Of a stretch of DNA of 64,000 bases, positions 23,963-34,842 are shown piece after piece. Each line of letters begins with the position of its first letter. Position 1 is the stretch's first letter. The stretch lies in assembly GCA_017654935.2 (NCBI GenBank), contig CM065682.1, positions 43,633,321-43,697,320 of the forward strand, given 5' to 3'. This stretch comes from Phymorhynchus buccinoides (Eukaryota > Mollusca > Gastropoda > Neogastropoda > Raphitomidae). A program made the position numbers and the translations under genes. A model generated the notes under the pieces. It was not told the origin of the DNA. It did no database searches and saw only the letters and a program-made list of their open reading frames with translations.

Positions 23963-25310
23963 TTGAAGTTTGACCTTCAATATGCCAATTGGTTGTTATC
24001 TTCCATGTTGAAGTTTGACCTTCAATATGCCAATTGGTTATTATCTTCCATGTTGAAGTTTGACCTTCAATATGCCAATTGGTTGTTATCTTCCATGTTG
24101 ATGTTTGACCTTCAATATGCCAATTGGTTATTATCTTCCATGTTGAAGTTTGACCTTCAATATGCCAATTGGTTATTATCTTCCATGTTGAAGTTTGACC
24201 TTCAATATGCCAATTGGTTATTATCTTCCATGTTGAAGTTTGACCTTCAATATGCCAATTGGTTATTATCTTCCATGTTGAAGTTTGACCTTCAATATGC
24301 CAATTGGTTATTATCTTCCATGTTGATGTTTGACCTTCAATATGCCAATTGGTTATTATCTTCCATGTTGAAGTTTGACCTTCAATATGCCAATTGGTTA
24401 TTATCTTCCATGTTGAAGTTTGACCTTCAATATGCCAATTGGTTATTATCTTCCATGTTGAAGTTTGACCTTCAATATGCCAATTGGTTGTTATCTTCCA
24501 TGTTGAAGTTTGACCTTCAATATGCCAATTGGTTGTTATCTTCCATGTTGATGTTTGACCTTCAATATGCCAATTGGTTATTATCTTCCATGTTGAAGTT
24601 TGACCTTCAATATGCCAATTGGTTATTATCTTCCATGTTGAAGTTTGACCTTCAATATGCCAATTGGTTATTATCTTCCATGTTGATGTTTGACCTTCAA
24701 TATGCCAATTGGTTATTATCTTCCATGTTGAAGTTTGACCTTCAATATGCCAATTGGTTATTATCTTCCATGTTGAAGTTTGACCTTCAATATGCCAATT
24801 GGTTATTATCTTCCATGTTGAAGTTTGACCTTCAATATGCCAATTGGTTATTATTTTCCATGTTGAAGTTTGACCTTCAATATGCCAATTGGTTATTATC
24901 TTCCATGTTGAAGTTTGACCTTCAATATGCCAATTGGTTATTATCTTCCATGTTGAAGTTTGACCTTCAATATGCCAATTGGTTGTTATCTTCCATGTTG
25001 AAGTTTGACCTTCAATATGCCAATTGGTTATTATCTTCCATGTTGAAGTTTGACCTTCAATATGCCAATTGGTTATCTTCCATGTTGATGTTTGACCTTC
25101 AATATGCCAATTGGTTGTTATCTTCCATGTTGATGTTTGACCTTCAATATGCCAATTGGTTATTATCTTCCATGTTGAAGTTTGACCTTCAATATGCCAA
25201 TTGGTTGTTATCTTCCATGTTGAAGTTTGACCTTCAATATGCCAATTGGTTATTATCTTCCATGTTGAAGTTTGACCTTCAATATGCCAAATTGGTTATT
25301 ATCTTCCATG
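23963..25310. repeat. 45-bp (15-codon) satellite, about 30 copies
   Basis: The unit begins TTGAAGTTTGACCTTCAATA and contains two palindromes, TTGAAG...CTTCAA and CCAATTGG. Copies are nearly identical (variants GAA/GAT and TTA/TTG). One plus frame is open for 491 codons (23897-25372; repeat LKFDLQYANWLLSSM). The one internal deletion, near 25072, is exactly 3 bp; a 1-base insertion occurs only in the last copy. One minus frame is also open. Period divisibility by 3 explains most of this, so a protein is not claimed. Confidence 0.97.
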
Positions 25311-25544
25311 CCCCCCCCCCAGTATATTCGGCCTATTGGATTATGGTGATAGAAATTACTTGTTACCCGTAACCTTAATAATCTTTATCTTGAAAGCCTT
25401 GACCTTGACAATGACTTCATAATGTTAACATGCTCGTGAGCGACACTGTGCAATACAGTGCGACTTTCAGTGACAATGTGTGGGGGACTCGGGGATGGGG
25501 GTGGGGTGTCACTGTGTGGAGGGGAGAGACCAAGAGAGAAACAG

Positions 25545-25580
<36 letters not shown>

Positions 25581-25741
25581 GCAATAATAATAGTAATAAT
25601 AGTACAGTTATATAGCGCTTTACCTCAAATGAGCCCAAAGCGCTTTACAATCAATTCTTCATCAACAAGTAGATAACAAAAATAGTATTTAAGAATGACA
25701 CAAACCAGCAACAACTCATATACAAAACAACTCTCCCTCTC

Positions 25742-25793
<52 letters not shown>

Positions 25794-26270
25794 AAGAAGA
25801 AGAAGAAGAATCGAGCTATGATCGTGGAAAATGTGGCGGGGGAATTGTTGCCGTACTTATAGTGACAAACGCTTGCTTATTGCGCCATCGAAGGTAAAAC
25901 ATATCCGATTGCAACCAGAAGATACAAACGTCAACATAAGTCTTATGGAATAGGCTAATATAACAAAACCACACGGCTGACATATTAGCTACTTACAGTC
26001 TTCCCCGGAGAAGGTTACAGGCCCTATTTCGGTAATTAAAATCTTGTCCGAAGCTGTCATTCTGAAATGGTTTATTGTGACCAAAACATGGGCCCTTATA
26101 TAAACCAAAACAAACGGTTTGGAGACAATAAAGAATACGTCATAGGCGAAAAGCGGAGAAGCAAGTTGCGTGAGTTTAAAACGGTTGTTGAAAAAACAAA
26201 CTGAAAATTCAATAGCTTTCTTCACCACAGTGTTTAATGCGGTAAGATTGTGAATACAACAGAAAACTGA

Positions 26271-26274
<4 letters not shown>
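25311..26274. other. Simple repeats and a GCGCTTTAC repeat end
   Basis: (AAT)n at about 25547-25600 is followed by TATAGCGCTTTACCTCAAAT and a second AAAGCGCTTTACA, a small dispersed animal repeat signature. (CT)n at about 25735-25792 is followed by (GAA)n. No gene recognised. Confidence 0.6.
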
Positions 26275-26309
<35 letters not shown>

Positions 26310-26337
26310 GTGTGTGCGTGTGCGCGCGCGCGCGCGC
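26275..26337. repeat. (CT)n then GTGTGCG/(GC)n tract
   Basis: CT tract to about 26305, followed by alternating GT/GC to 26337. Confidence 0.9.
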
Positions 26338-27339
26338 AGTGTGAACAATGTTATTGATTAGAGAATATGTTTCCTACACGTAGGCCTACAATTTGTTGCA
26401 TTTGATGTAGAAAATGCTTCACTTAAAGGAAGATACCTGAATGTATAGATTCTTTGCTTTAGCGAATTTACGTTTTTTTCCGCAGTGGACAGTAGACATA
26501 TATGCACATGAGTATTAAATGTGGTGAATGTTTTGCACAAGTGCATCAACACATTAGTTGAACAAAAACTATCTCTGTTTTCTGACATATTCAGCTACAG
26601 TAACAACAACAACAACAACAACAACAATAACAACAAGAAAACACCCAACAACCATAACAAAAAGAAGAAGAAAAATACTTTCGCGTATAAGAGAAAAGCA
26701 AAACCATTTATTTATCTAGTAGCGTACACAAGAAAAGAAACTCGTAGTCATTTTATTTCGCTTATAAAACAAATCATCTCTCAAAAAGGGATATTTTTGA
26801 ACATGGGTAACTGAGGAAAATGTGATTTTCTGGAGCTTTCTAAGGCATCTTGGAGAAAAACAGAAACTGTAGTAAACGTTCATCATGCATTGAATTGTCT
26901 TCACTACTTTGAAAAATCAACATGATAGCTTGCTTATTTATTATCTAGTATGGCTCCCACCCACCTGCGTGCGCATCTCGACCCTTCCAACGGAAGTGTC
27001 GCCATCTTAGTCCTTATTTGTGTGTAAACATCATTTTTCAAACAAAGTTACTGACTAAGATGGCGGTCTCCCATAATATGGCCTGCTCCTTGTGGCCGGA
27101 TATGACGACACGTGGGTACAAGCCATACTTAGAAGTATTAGCGATTTTGAATTTTGTTTTCATTACCTTGAAAACTTGAGGAGACCAGCATGGAAAAACA
27201 GTAGCTCGAAATATCTGCTGAAAATAAAATTTCATTTTACAGTATTTTCCCACTTAGTGTGGTCTTTTGTTCTATGCCCTGCTTGTTTATTTAATATCTT
27301 TAGAATTATTAGCGATATTTTGGGTTGCATCATTTTTAT
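26338..27339. other. No gene recognised; (AAC)n and a 13-bp inverted repeat
   Basis: (AAC)n at about 26602-26632. CGCCATCTTAGTC (about 27001) pairs with GACTAAGATGGCG (about 27053). No domain-bearing ORF. Confidence 0.45.
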
Positions 27340-27938
27340 TTGTGTCATCAAATTATGCTTGTACAAAGGTTTAGTAAGACCTCATTTAGAATATGGAAAT
27401 TGTATTTGGTTTAAAGAGACAGTCAGCTTTGATAGAAAAAGTACAGAGACGAGCAACTAAGTTAGTACAAGGTCTTCAAAATGTTTCTTATTCAGACAGG
27501 TTGAAAGAACTAAATTTACCTACATTAAAGGCAAGGAGAATTAGGGGCGACCTAATTCAAACTTATAAAATATTTAATAGTGTAGATGACCTAAATGTAC
27601 ATGATTTATTCACAATATCAGATTATGACAAAACAAGGAACAGTACCGACAAAATATTTATTCAATATTGCAGGACTAATAATAGAAAATTTTATTTTAC
27701 TAACAGAGTTGCACCTGTGTGGAATAAATTACCACCGAACATGAAAAGAGCACAAAATACTAACATTTTTAAAAACCTTCTCGACGAATGGAATGACTAT
27801 AAGGCAGTTATGTATGATTACGATGAATAATATTAACAAAAACTGAGTGTGCGACAGACCGAGACAAATAATTAAGCAAAATGAAAGATGGGACAGGAAA
27901 GCCTTACGGCTATGTTTTGAGTCCCAAATCCTAATCCT
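27340..27938 (+). mobile_element. CR1/L2-like LINE C-terminal fragment
   Basis: The plus-strand frame gives LYKGLVRPHLEYGNCIWF, then IEKVQRRATKLVQGL, SYSDRLKELNLPTLKARRIR and NRVAPVWNKLPPN before a stop at 27830. This is the typical thumb/C-terminal region of CR1/L2 ORF2 (LVRPHLEY, VQRRAT, LPTLxxRR, WNxLP). The 3' UTR ends in repeated ATCCTA near 27930. A single frameshift lies between the first two blocks. Confidence 0.85.
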
Positions 27939-28147
27939 AATCCATCTTCTCTCTGTTTTTCAGGACGATGGATCGAAGGACAATGGTGACCGCTGTGTTG
28001 CTGCTCTCTCTTTAAACCCAGCGCGAAACGCAGACGTTAGTGTTTGAATTGTTAATGCATGCACCATATACACGCGCGCCTGCACATATGCACAGTGCAT
28101 GCGCAAGCGCACGCGCGAACACATACACACATGGATATGCATATTAT

Positions 28148-28370
<223 letters not shown>

Positions 28371-28502
28371 GACAATCAGAAAAACAAAACAAACAGACAG
28401 ACAGAAATGAATAAATATTCTTCATTATTCACAAATGTTTACGTTGACGATGTAGGCCCCAATCCCTTTTTTAGGTTTGTAACTATATGTCCACACTCAC
28501 AG

Positions 28503-28830
<328 letters not shown>

Positions 28831-28934
28831 TCTTTGACACACACACACACACACACACACACACCACCTCCCCCCCACTCCTCTACACACAGCGTATCAT
28901 AAGCATATAAACATGAAGATACAAATAAACTCGG

Positions 28935-28937
<3 letters not shown>

Positions 28938-29026
<89 letters not shown>
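28938..29026. repeat. (GA)n microsatellite
   Basis: A GA tract at the 3' end of the next LINE. A (CA)n tract at 28838-28863 lies just before. Confidence 0.97.
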
Positions 29027-29028
<2 letters not shown>

Positions 29029-32000
29029 CTCATCGCATTTCACATATAAAATAAAACAATATCAAAAGTGTCATAAATATAAAAAGTAAGTTATAAAGTA
29101 AGGTATACGAGAATGTTGGAGAGATATGCATATATACTTGTATGTAAATACATTCCTTAATACAATTATGCACACACAAATTATGTCAAATATCAAGCCG
29201 AAATTGACATATAATTATAGGCCTATAGTAGCGCACGCGTGCAAACATGGTATATTGTAAAGCAAAATAATTGATAAAGTTTTAACTTAAAAAAACAATA
29301 CACAAAGACAATAATTAGATGAAAAGAATGATGAAAATTATATATTTGTATCTGCATGAAATTGTGTCAATAAAAAGTTGTTTAAACCAAAAGAATGGAA
29401 TGGGAATATGTGCGAACTTTTTCAAAACATTTCAGGGGACAATATTGAGGTATTAGAGTTATTCATCAGAAAATCGTAAAATATTTGTTTAAACCTCTTA
29501 AAATTTGATTAATGTTTCAAGGAGATAGGAAGTCTATTCCACAGCCAGCATCCAGAGTAGACAAAGCTTGATCTATAAAGGGTGATAGTGGGAAGAGGAA
29601 GATCTAATTTATGGCTGTGTCGAAACTCATTGATAGTAAAGTTAGCTGTTAGCGAAGGTGGGGAGTTACCATTTAAAATTTTGTGCATGAAAATTCCTTT
29701 GTTATATTAAGAGGAAGAATGTTAGCAGACTTGTAGTCCTCACTGGTTAAAGAAGACGATTTGTTTAGAGTTACCTTCACAGCACGTTTATGAACACTGA
29801 ATAAATATTTCAGTGAATTTTGACTTGCCAAATCCCAAAGTGTGGATGCATAATCAACGATAGATTGAATAAATGAGCAGAAAAATATTTTACGGGTATG
29901 AACATTTAAAAAATGTTTAATCTTGTTGAGCTGATAGACTTTAGATGCAATTGTTTTGAAATGTCATTTATATGTGGGGACCAGGAAAGATTGTGATCAA
30001 TAGTTGCGCCTAACAGCTTATGGCTTGAGACTTGTTCAACTTTGTCTGCATTAATGTATATGGGAGGTAATGATAAAGAATTTATGTTTTGCCGTTTCTG
30101 TCGAGTTGCTAACAGCATGAATATAGTTTTGTTTAGGATGTAGAACTAAATGGTTAAGGTATGTTCATTCTAAAAGTAGATTTATGTTGTGCTGTAGGGT
30201 TTTGAATACTTCGGTCGGGTCATTATTGTCTGTGTCAATAGTCGTGTCGTCTGCAAATAGATCGCATGCTGTCTTTATGGCCGGCCAGTGGTAAATCATT
30301 TACATATAATGTAAAAAGTACAGGTCCAAGTATCGATCCCTGTGGAAGACCGTATTTAGTTGGAAGTAAATTCGATAGTTTGTTATTTAAATAAACTGTT
30401 TGATGCCTATTGTTTAAGAACGATGAAATAAGGCCTAGAGCATTGGAAGATAAATTGTAGCATGTAAGGTTTTTTTATGAGAAGATTATGGTTAACAGTA
30501 TCAAATGCTTTGGCAAAATCAACGAATATAACTCCAGAAAAGTGAGATTTGTTTATGTTGGAAAGCCATCTTTCTGTGAGTTTAAGTAAGGCTGTGTGGC
30601 AATAGTGTTTAGCTCTGAATCCTGATTGGTTTGGGTGAATCAAATTGTATTTGTTTAGATGTAACAATAAACATTTAAAAATATGCTGTTCTAATGGTTT
30701 TGAGAGTACTGGCAAAATAGAAATGGGTCGGTAGTTAGATGGGTCGTCAGTTCTTCCAGATTTGTAGAAAGGAATTATTTTTGCTTGCTTAAGAATTGTT
30801 GGGAAAGTATTTTTTTGTAATGCAGAGATGTAAGTGTAAATGTAAGTGAGAGCATCTGAAATAACTGGCACAGCAATTTTAAGTATGTTACTATCTAATC
30901 CATCTATCCCTCGGGTGGTAGACTGCTTTAAGTGTTTCAAAGCAAAGAATACTTCATTAACACTCATGAGAGTGATTTCCATTTGAGAATCTATATTATT
31001 ATTTTTCGCAAACTCCTTTAACATTTCGAGATCATTATCTTGGGATAGATCGTGAATTATAATCTTATTAGCGACAGTAGAAAAATGAACGTTCAGTTCA
31101 TCAGCAGATAAGTTGTTAATAGAGTTTAGGTGTGTGTTTGTAATTCTGTTCGTTAGTTGATTGATGGCTTTCCAAATAGTTTTATTGTCTTTCTTTTGGC
31201 TAATTAATTCCACAAAATATTTCTTCTTTTCTTTACGAATAAATGATGTAACGTAGTTCCTTTGCTTTTTATAATCTTCCCGGGGGTCTTTTAATAACAG
31301 AAAGTCCCTGTAGTATATATTCAGTTGTATTTGTTTAGTTAGCCAAGGGTTTTTTACATGGTATTTGACTCTCTTAGTTAGCAGAGGAGCGTGTTTATTA
31401 TATATTGTATAGAAGACATTGTGCCAAAATTCAACAGCTTTTTCTGGGTCTGTACTTTGATAGACGTTAGATAGGGGTGAATTGGAAATATCTAGAATAA
31501 AACTGTCGCTGTTAAACTTTGATACATTTCTATACGTGATAACTTTATGGCTTAATCTGGGAATCCTGACCCCTTTCTTGGACCAGGTGATACAAATGGG
31601 GAAATGGTCACTACAACCAAACACAGGAACATTAGTTTCAGTAATTGTGTTAGGATCTGTAACATAGATGTGATCAATTAATGTGCTTGAAGAATGGGTT
31701 ACTCGTGTTGGTGATTTAACTAGCTGTTTTAAATAAAATGAATCATAAACTTTTCCATTGATTGTGTTGTTTTAGTAGGTCTATATTAAAATCACCTAAT
31801 AGTATTAAATCCTTTGGATCGTCATTGAGTGCCTCCATCATAGAACTGAAGTGATTTATCCACATGCTGTTCTCTGCAGGGTTCCTGTATATGAATGAAA
31901 TAATGAATGGCTTAGAGTCTTTAATTTTTACCTCAACCCAAATGGATTCTACATGGTGCTGTTCTAACGTTTCAAGCCTTTTATATGGCATGGACTGGTG

Positions 32001-32230
32001 TATATAAACTAATAGGCCAGTTTCAAGAGAGCCCTTCGGGTCTCTGCGTATACATTGATACCCTGGTATAGAAATATCATTATCTGTAATATGAGGAGAT
32101 AGACGTATTTCTGAGAACCCAAAAAATAAATTAATGTGGAAGTTTTTTGTGTGTTTGTTAGAATTAAAGATATTTCTGTTAATTTGTTCATAGCGTGATT
32201 AAAACACTTCCGTGACGGGAACCTCCGATC
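29027..32230 (-). mobile_element. Nearly complete CR1/L2-like LINE ORF2, frameshifted
   Basis: Read on the minus strand from about 32230 to 29431. An endonuclease part has LILLGDFNIDLL (near 31770) and GCSDHFPI (near 31610). The RT then has QAKIIPFYKSGRTDDPSNYR, the palm block VIFVDFAKAFDT, GLPQGSILGP (about 30330-30355) and the catalytic FADD (about 30250). The thumb and C-terminus include KVEQVSSHKLLGATID, IVDYASTLWD and SGCWLWNRLP, ending near 29431, with a 3' UTR to 29027. Several frameshifts split it (about 31990, 31740-31620, 30430, 30200 and 29900), so it is inactive. The 5' end is truncated within the endonuclease. Confidence 0.88.
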
Positions 32231-32359
32231 GTAGGTTCCGCAGAACATCTCTATCTGCCGGGAACCTCCAATCGTAGGTAGAACGGTCTAAGGTACAAAA
32301 CTCCCTAGGACTTTTCTTGTTTGATTTTACAGTTACTTCCCCGGAAAACTGAAACGGAA

Positions 32360-32542
32360 ATGGAATTGCTCGTCCGTGTGCATTCGAAACTTGAGGAGAT
32401 TTTTGCACGAAAATTGTCAAAATTTAGAGGTCTGAGTGGCGAGGAGATTGTTTGGTTGCTCGAACTTGATGAGGACGGAAGTAATGCTGGCAATCAGTCA
32501 GGTTTTAAGGATGAAAGTAGTGAAAATAATGTAAGTACTGAT
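32360..32542 (+). CDS. Candidate acidic first coding exon, unknown
   Basis: From ATG at 32360 an open frame encodes MELLVRVHSKLEEIFARKLS, then FRGLSGEEIVWLLELDEDGS and an acidic Ser/Asp/Glu-rich tail, reaching a good donor (AATAAT/GTAAGTAC near 32529) before a stop at 32543. Short acidic GEE-I-x-x-LL segments are seen at the N-terminus of piggyBac-type transposases, but that link is weak. No downstream exon was found before the gap at 33716. It could equally be a host first exon. Confidence 0.35.
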
Positions 32543-32620
32543 TAAATTGAACAGTGAGTGCCCAGTACGAGTACTCTAGAGTGAGAATGTCACAACAAAA
32601 AGTGTTGTTATCGGCAGAAT

Positions 32621-32675
32621 CGTTCGATCTCGTCGCGGAGTTCGATCTCGAAGTTAAGCAGCATGTCGGCTGTCA
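32621..32675 (+). pseudogene. 5S rRNA-like fragment
   Basis: TTCGATCTCGTC and then TCGATCTCGAAGTTAAGCAG followed by CATGTCGG match the middle of animal 5S rRNA (the internal-control-region A-box part), with a small insertion between the two GATCTCG segments. Only about 50 bp are alignable and neither end of 5S is present, so it is a degraded copy or a 5S-derived SINE head. Confidence 0.4.
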
Positions 32676-33149
32676 ATCGTTCATGCAATATTTTCACAAA
32701 GCATAAAATTGAATTAAGCATCCATTTTTCATAAAGTACAGAACGTTTGGTGCATTTCAGACTTCATTTAGGCTCTTAAACAATGTTTGATCACAAGCAG
32801 TCATTCAACAATAATTTTTCCAGTGCAGCCTCAGGCCAGCAGAGTGGTTTCACTGATGCGGTGCCAGTCACAATAGTGTTCAGATGTGCAATTCGAAACC
32901 CGTCTTTCGTCAACCATGGTGCGCTTGTGTCTGACATATTAGTATTATAATGAAAGAGCAACAAACTAAACTAGTTTCAAAATACAGATGTACCAAAAAA
33001 ATGTATTTTCCACTCCCGTAATTGTAACTTACAAATTCAAAAGCGAAGAAAAAAAGAAAAAAAGTAATTATAAGGGGAGAAAATGACAGAAAACTCTACA
33101 CAAATGTTTCAAACGTATATACAAATTGCAGTCATATACCACACAATAG
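32676..33149. other. No feature recognised
   Basis: AT-rich sequence with no ORF of interest. Confidence 0.4.
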
Positions 33150-33151
33150 AT

Positions 33152-33228
<77 letters not shown>
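33150..33228. repeat. (GA)n microsatellite
   Basis: A GA tract with one GG interruption. The next bases (CAATAAAAACGATTGAATTG) look like a LINE or SINE 3' tail. Confidence 0.95.
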
Positions 33229-33230
<2 letters not shown>

Positions 33231-33678
33231 GTGCATGCCAGGCAGCGAATTTCTTTGGTTTTTGTGAAGACAATAAAAACGATTGAATTGAATTGTTTGT
33301 TTATTCAATCCTTTTGGAGCAACAACAACAAAATACGGTTGTACTTTTTTTCTGTCTGTTTTCTTCTGTCTTTTCTCCCCCCTCCTCCCATCCCCATTCC
33401 TTCTGTCTTGTTTCTTTCTTTATTTTAAATGCCTTTTTTTTGTTTCCGTTCATCTTTTACAGAGGCGAAATCTAAGGCCCTCTTCGAACGATGGGTTGGC
33501 AGTGCTAAGCAGCCCTCGGAGCTCTGCATGTTCTTCAAAGTGAATTGTCTGCCCAAGGACATATAACAGCTGCATGCAAATTCAGGCACAATGCCTCCCT
33601 TCTGGGTTTTTTAAAATATTTTGTATCTCTGCTTATAATTTCCTCAATAACTAGGAAAAATGTAACCGTATACCCCTT

Positions 33679-33715
33679 GGGTAAAGGTCAAGATGTGCCA
33701 CCCTCCCTGTAAAGG
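33679..33715. mobile_element. Telomere-arm foldback MITE, copy 3, cut by gap
   Basis: GGGTAAAGGTCAAGATGTGC plus CACCCTCCCTG matches the terminus of the elements at 22326 and 63582. The rest is hidden in the assembly gap that starts 37 bp in. Confidence 0.65.
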
Positions 33716-34215
33716 NNNNNNNNNNNNNNNNNNNNNNNNNNNNNNNNNNNNNNNNNNNNNNNNNNNNNNNNNNNNNNNNNNNNNNNNNNNNNNNNNNNNN
33801 NNNNNNNNNNNNNNNNNNNNNNNNNNNNNNNNNNNNNNNNNNNNNNNNNNNNNNNNNNNNNNNNNNNNNNNNNNNNNNNNNNNNNNNNNNNNNNNNNNNN
33901 NNNNNNNNNNNNNNNNNNNNNNNNNNNNNNNNNNNNNNNNNNNNNNNNNNNNNNNNNNNNNNNNNNNNNNNNNNNNNNNNNNNNNNNNNNNNNNNNNNNN
34001 NNNNNNNNNNNNNNNNNNNNNNNNNNNNNNNNNNNNNNNNNNNNNNNNNNNNNNNNNNNNNNNNNNNNNNNNNNNNNNNNNNNNNNNNNNNNNNNNNNNN
34101 NNNNNNNNNNNNNNNNNNNNNNNNNNNNNNNNNNNNNNNNNNNNNNNNNNNNNNNNNNNNNNNNNNNNNNNNNNNNNNNNNNNNNNNNNNNNNNNNNNNN
34201 NNNNNNNNNNNNNNN
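33716..34215. other. Assembly gap, 500 N placeholder
   Basis: Exactly 500 N. The left flank is a foldback MITE terminus and the right flank is a truncated coding exon. Confidence 0.99.
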
Positions 34216-34420
34216 CTTCAAGTGCCTTGGCGCCACTGCTGTCGTACGTGATTTTGACCGAGCACCGAAGACAAATGGCAATTCCAGGTTCTTCCATTTT
34301 TCGAATGTGGAGCAAAAGTGTTTCTCCGTAGATTTTGTGCTCAGCCCACTTCCAGCTCCACTTGTTTTTGAATCCTTTGTCACTAAAGTAATCGCCGCGC
34401 TGAACTGTACGGCCGGCCAT
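34216..34420 (-). CDS. BED-like zinc-finger first exon, truncated by gap
   Basis: Minus strand, ATG at 34420. It encodes about 68 residues (MAGRTVQRGDYFSDKGFKNK near the start, then WSWKWAEHKIYGETLLLHIR, and GIAICLRCSVKITYDSSGAK). It has a Trp/aromatic core followed by a C-x-x-C pair, as at the start of BED-type and related transposon-derived zinc fingers; the His pair expected downstream would fall in the gap. It lies in the region downstream of the Band 7 exons on the same strand, but begins with its own ATG, so it is probably a transposase-derived gene or element. Family assignment is inferred. Confidence 0.5.
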
Positions 34421-34531
34421 GATTGATATGGCGGAAGTTAGGATTGTCTTAATACCGCGACCGAACGAAACTGAAACAAGAGTGCGTTTCTTCCCGATTT
34501 TTTTTTTGCCGGAAATTTTTCTTTTCAATGT

Positions 34532-34675
34532 TGAATGAAAATGTTTACCGTCCTCCGGTCTGGAACAGACACATATGGGACATTAGTAGATATAAAGATG
34601 GTGGGAACGATCCTGGAGGCAATGCCCGTAGGCAGTGCAACACCAGTAAAGTCTCGAATTAGTAACACTACGGAT
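34532..34675 (+). repeat. Dispersed repeat R1, copy 2
   Basis: Contains TACCGTCCTCCGGTCTGGAA, CATATGGGACATTAGTAGAT and GTGCAACACCAGTAAAGTCT. Close to the copies at 39.5-39.8 kb. Confidence 0.85.
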
Positions 34676-34709
34676 GTAATGATAATCGGCCTCTAAGTTA
34701 AGCACTTAC

Positions 34710-34842
34710 CAAATTTAAACTGCTTGCAGTCTTTGGCACAACAGATGCCTCCCAGTCGCTCCCGCACAGCTTTGAACAGAGCTGCTTCCAAGGCTTTGCG
34801 GTTGGTGATGAACTCACGAGTTTTGAAGTTTGGCGCTTCCCC
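34710..34842 (-). CDS. Band 7 protein exon 4
   Basis: 44 codons plus 1 base. [20 protein letters not shown] and then VRERLGG, followed by a Cys-containing CCAKDCKQF segment. Acceptor TTCTCAG, donor G/GTAAGT. Confidence 0.82.

Noticed and set aside
30407..31624. Host gene of 405 codons
   Set aside because: It is the RT region of a LINE (SDHFPI, FVDFAKAFDT), part of a frameshifted element.
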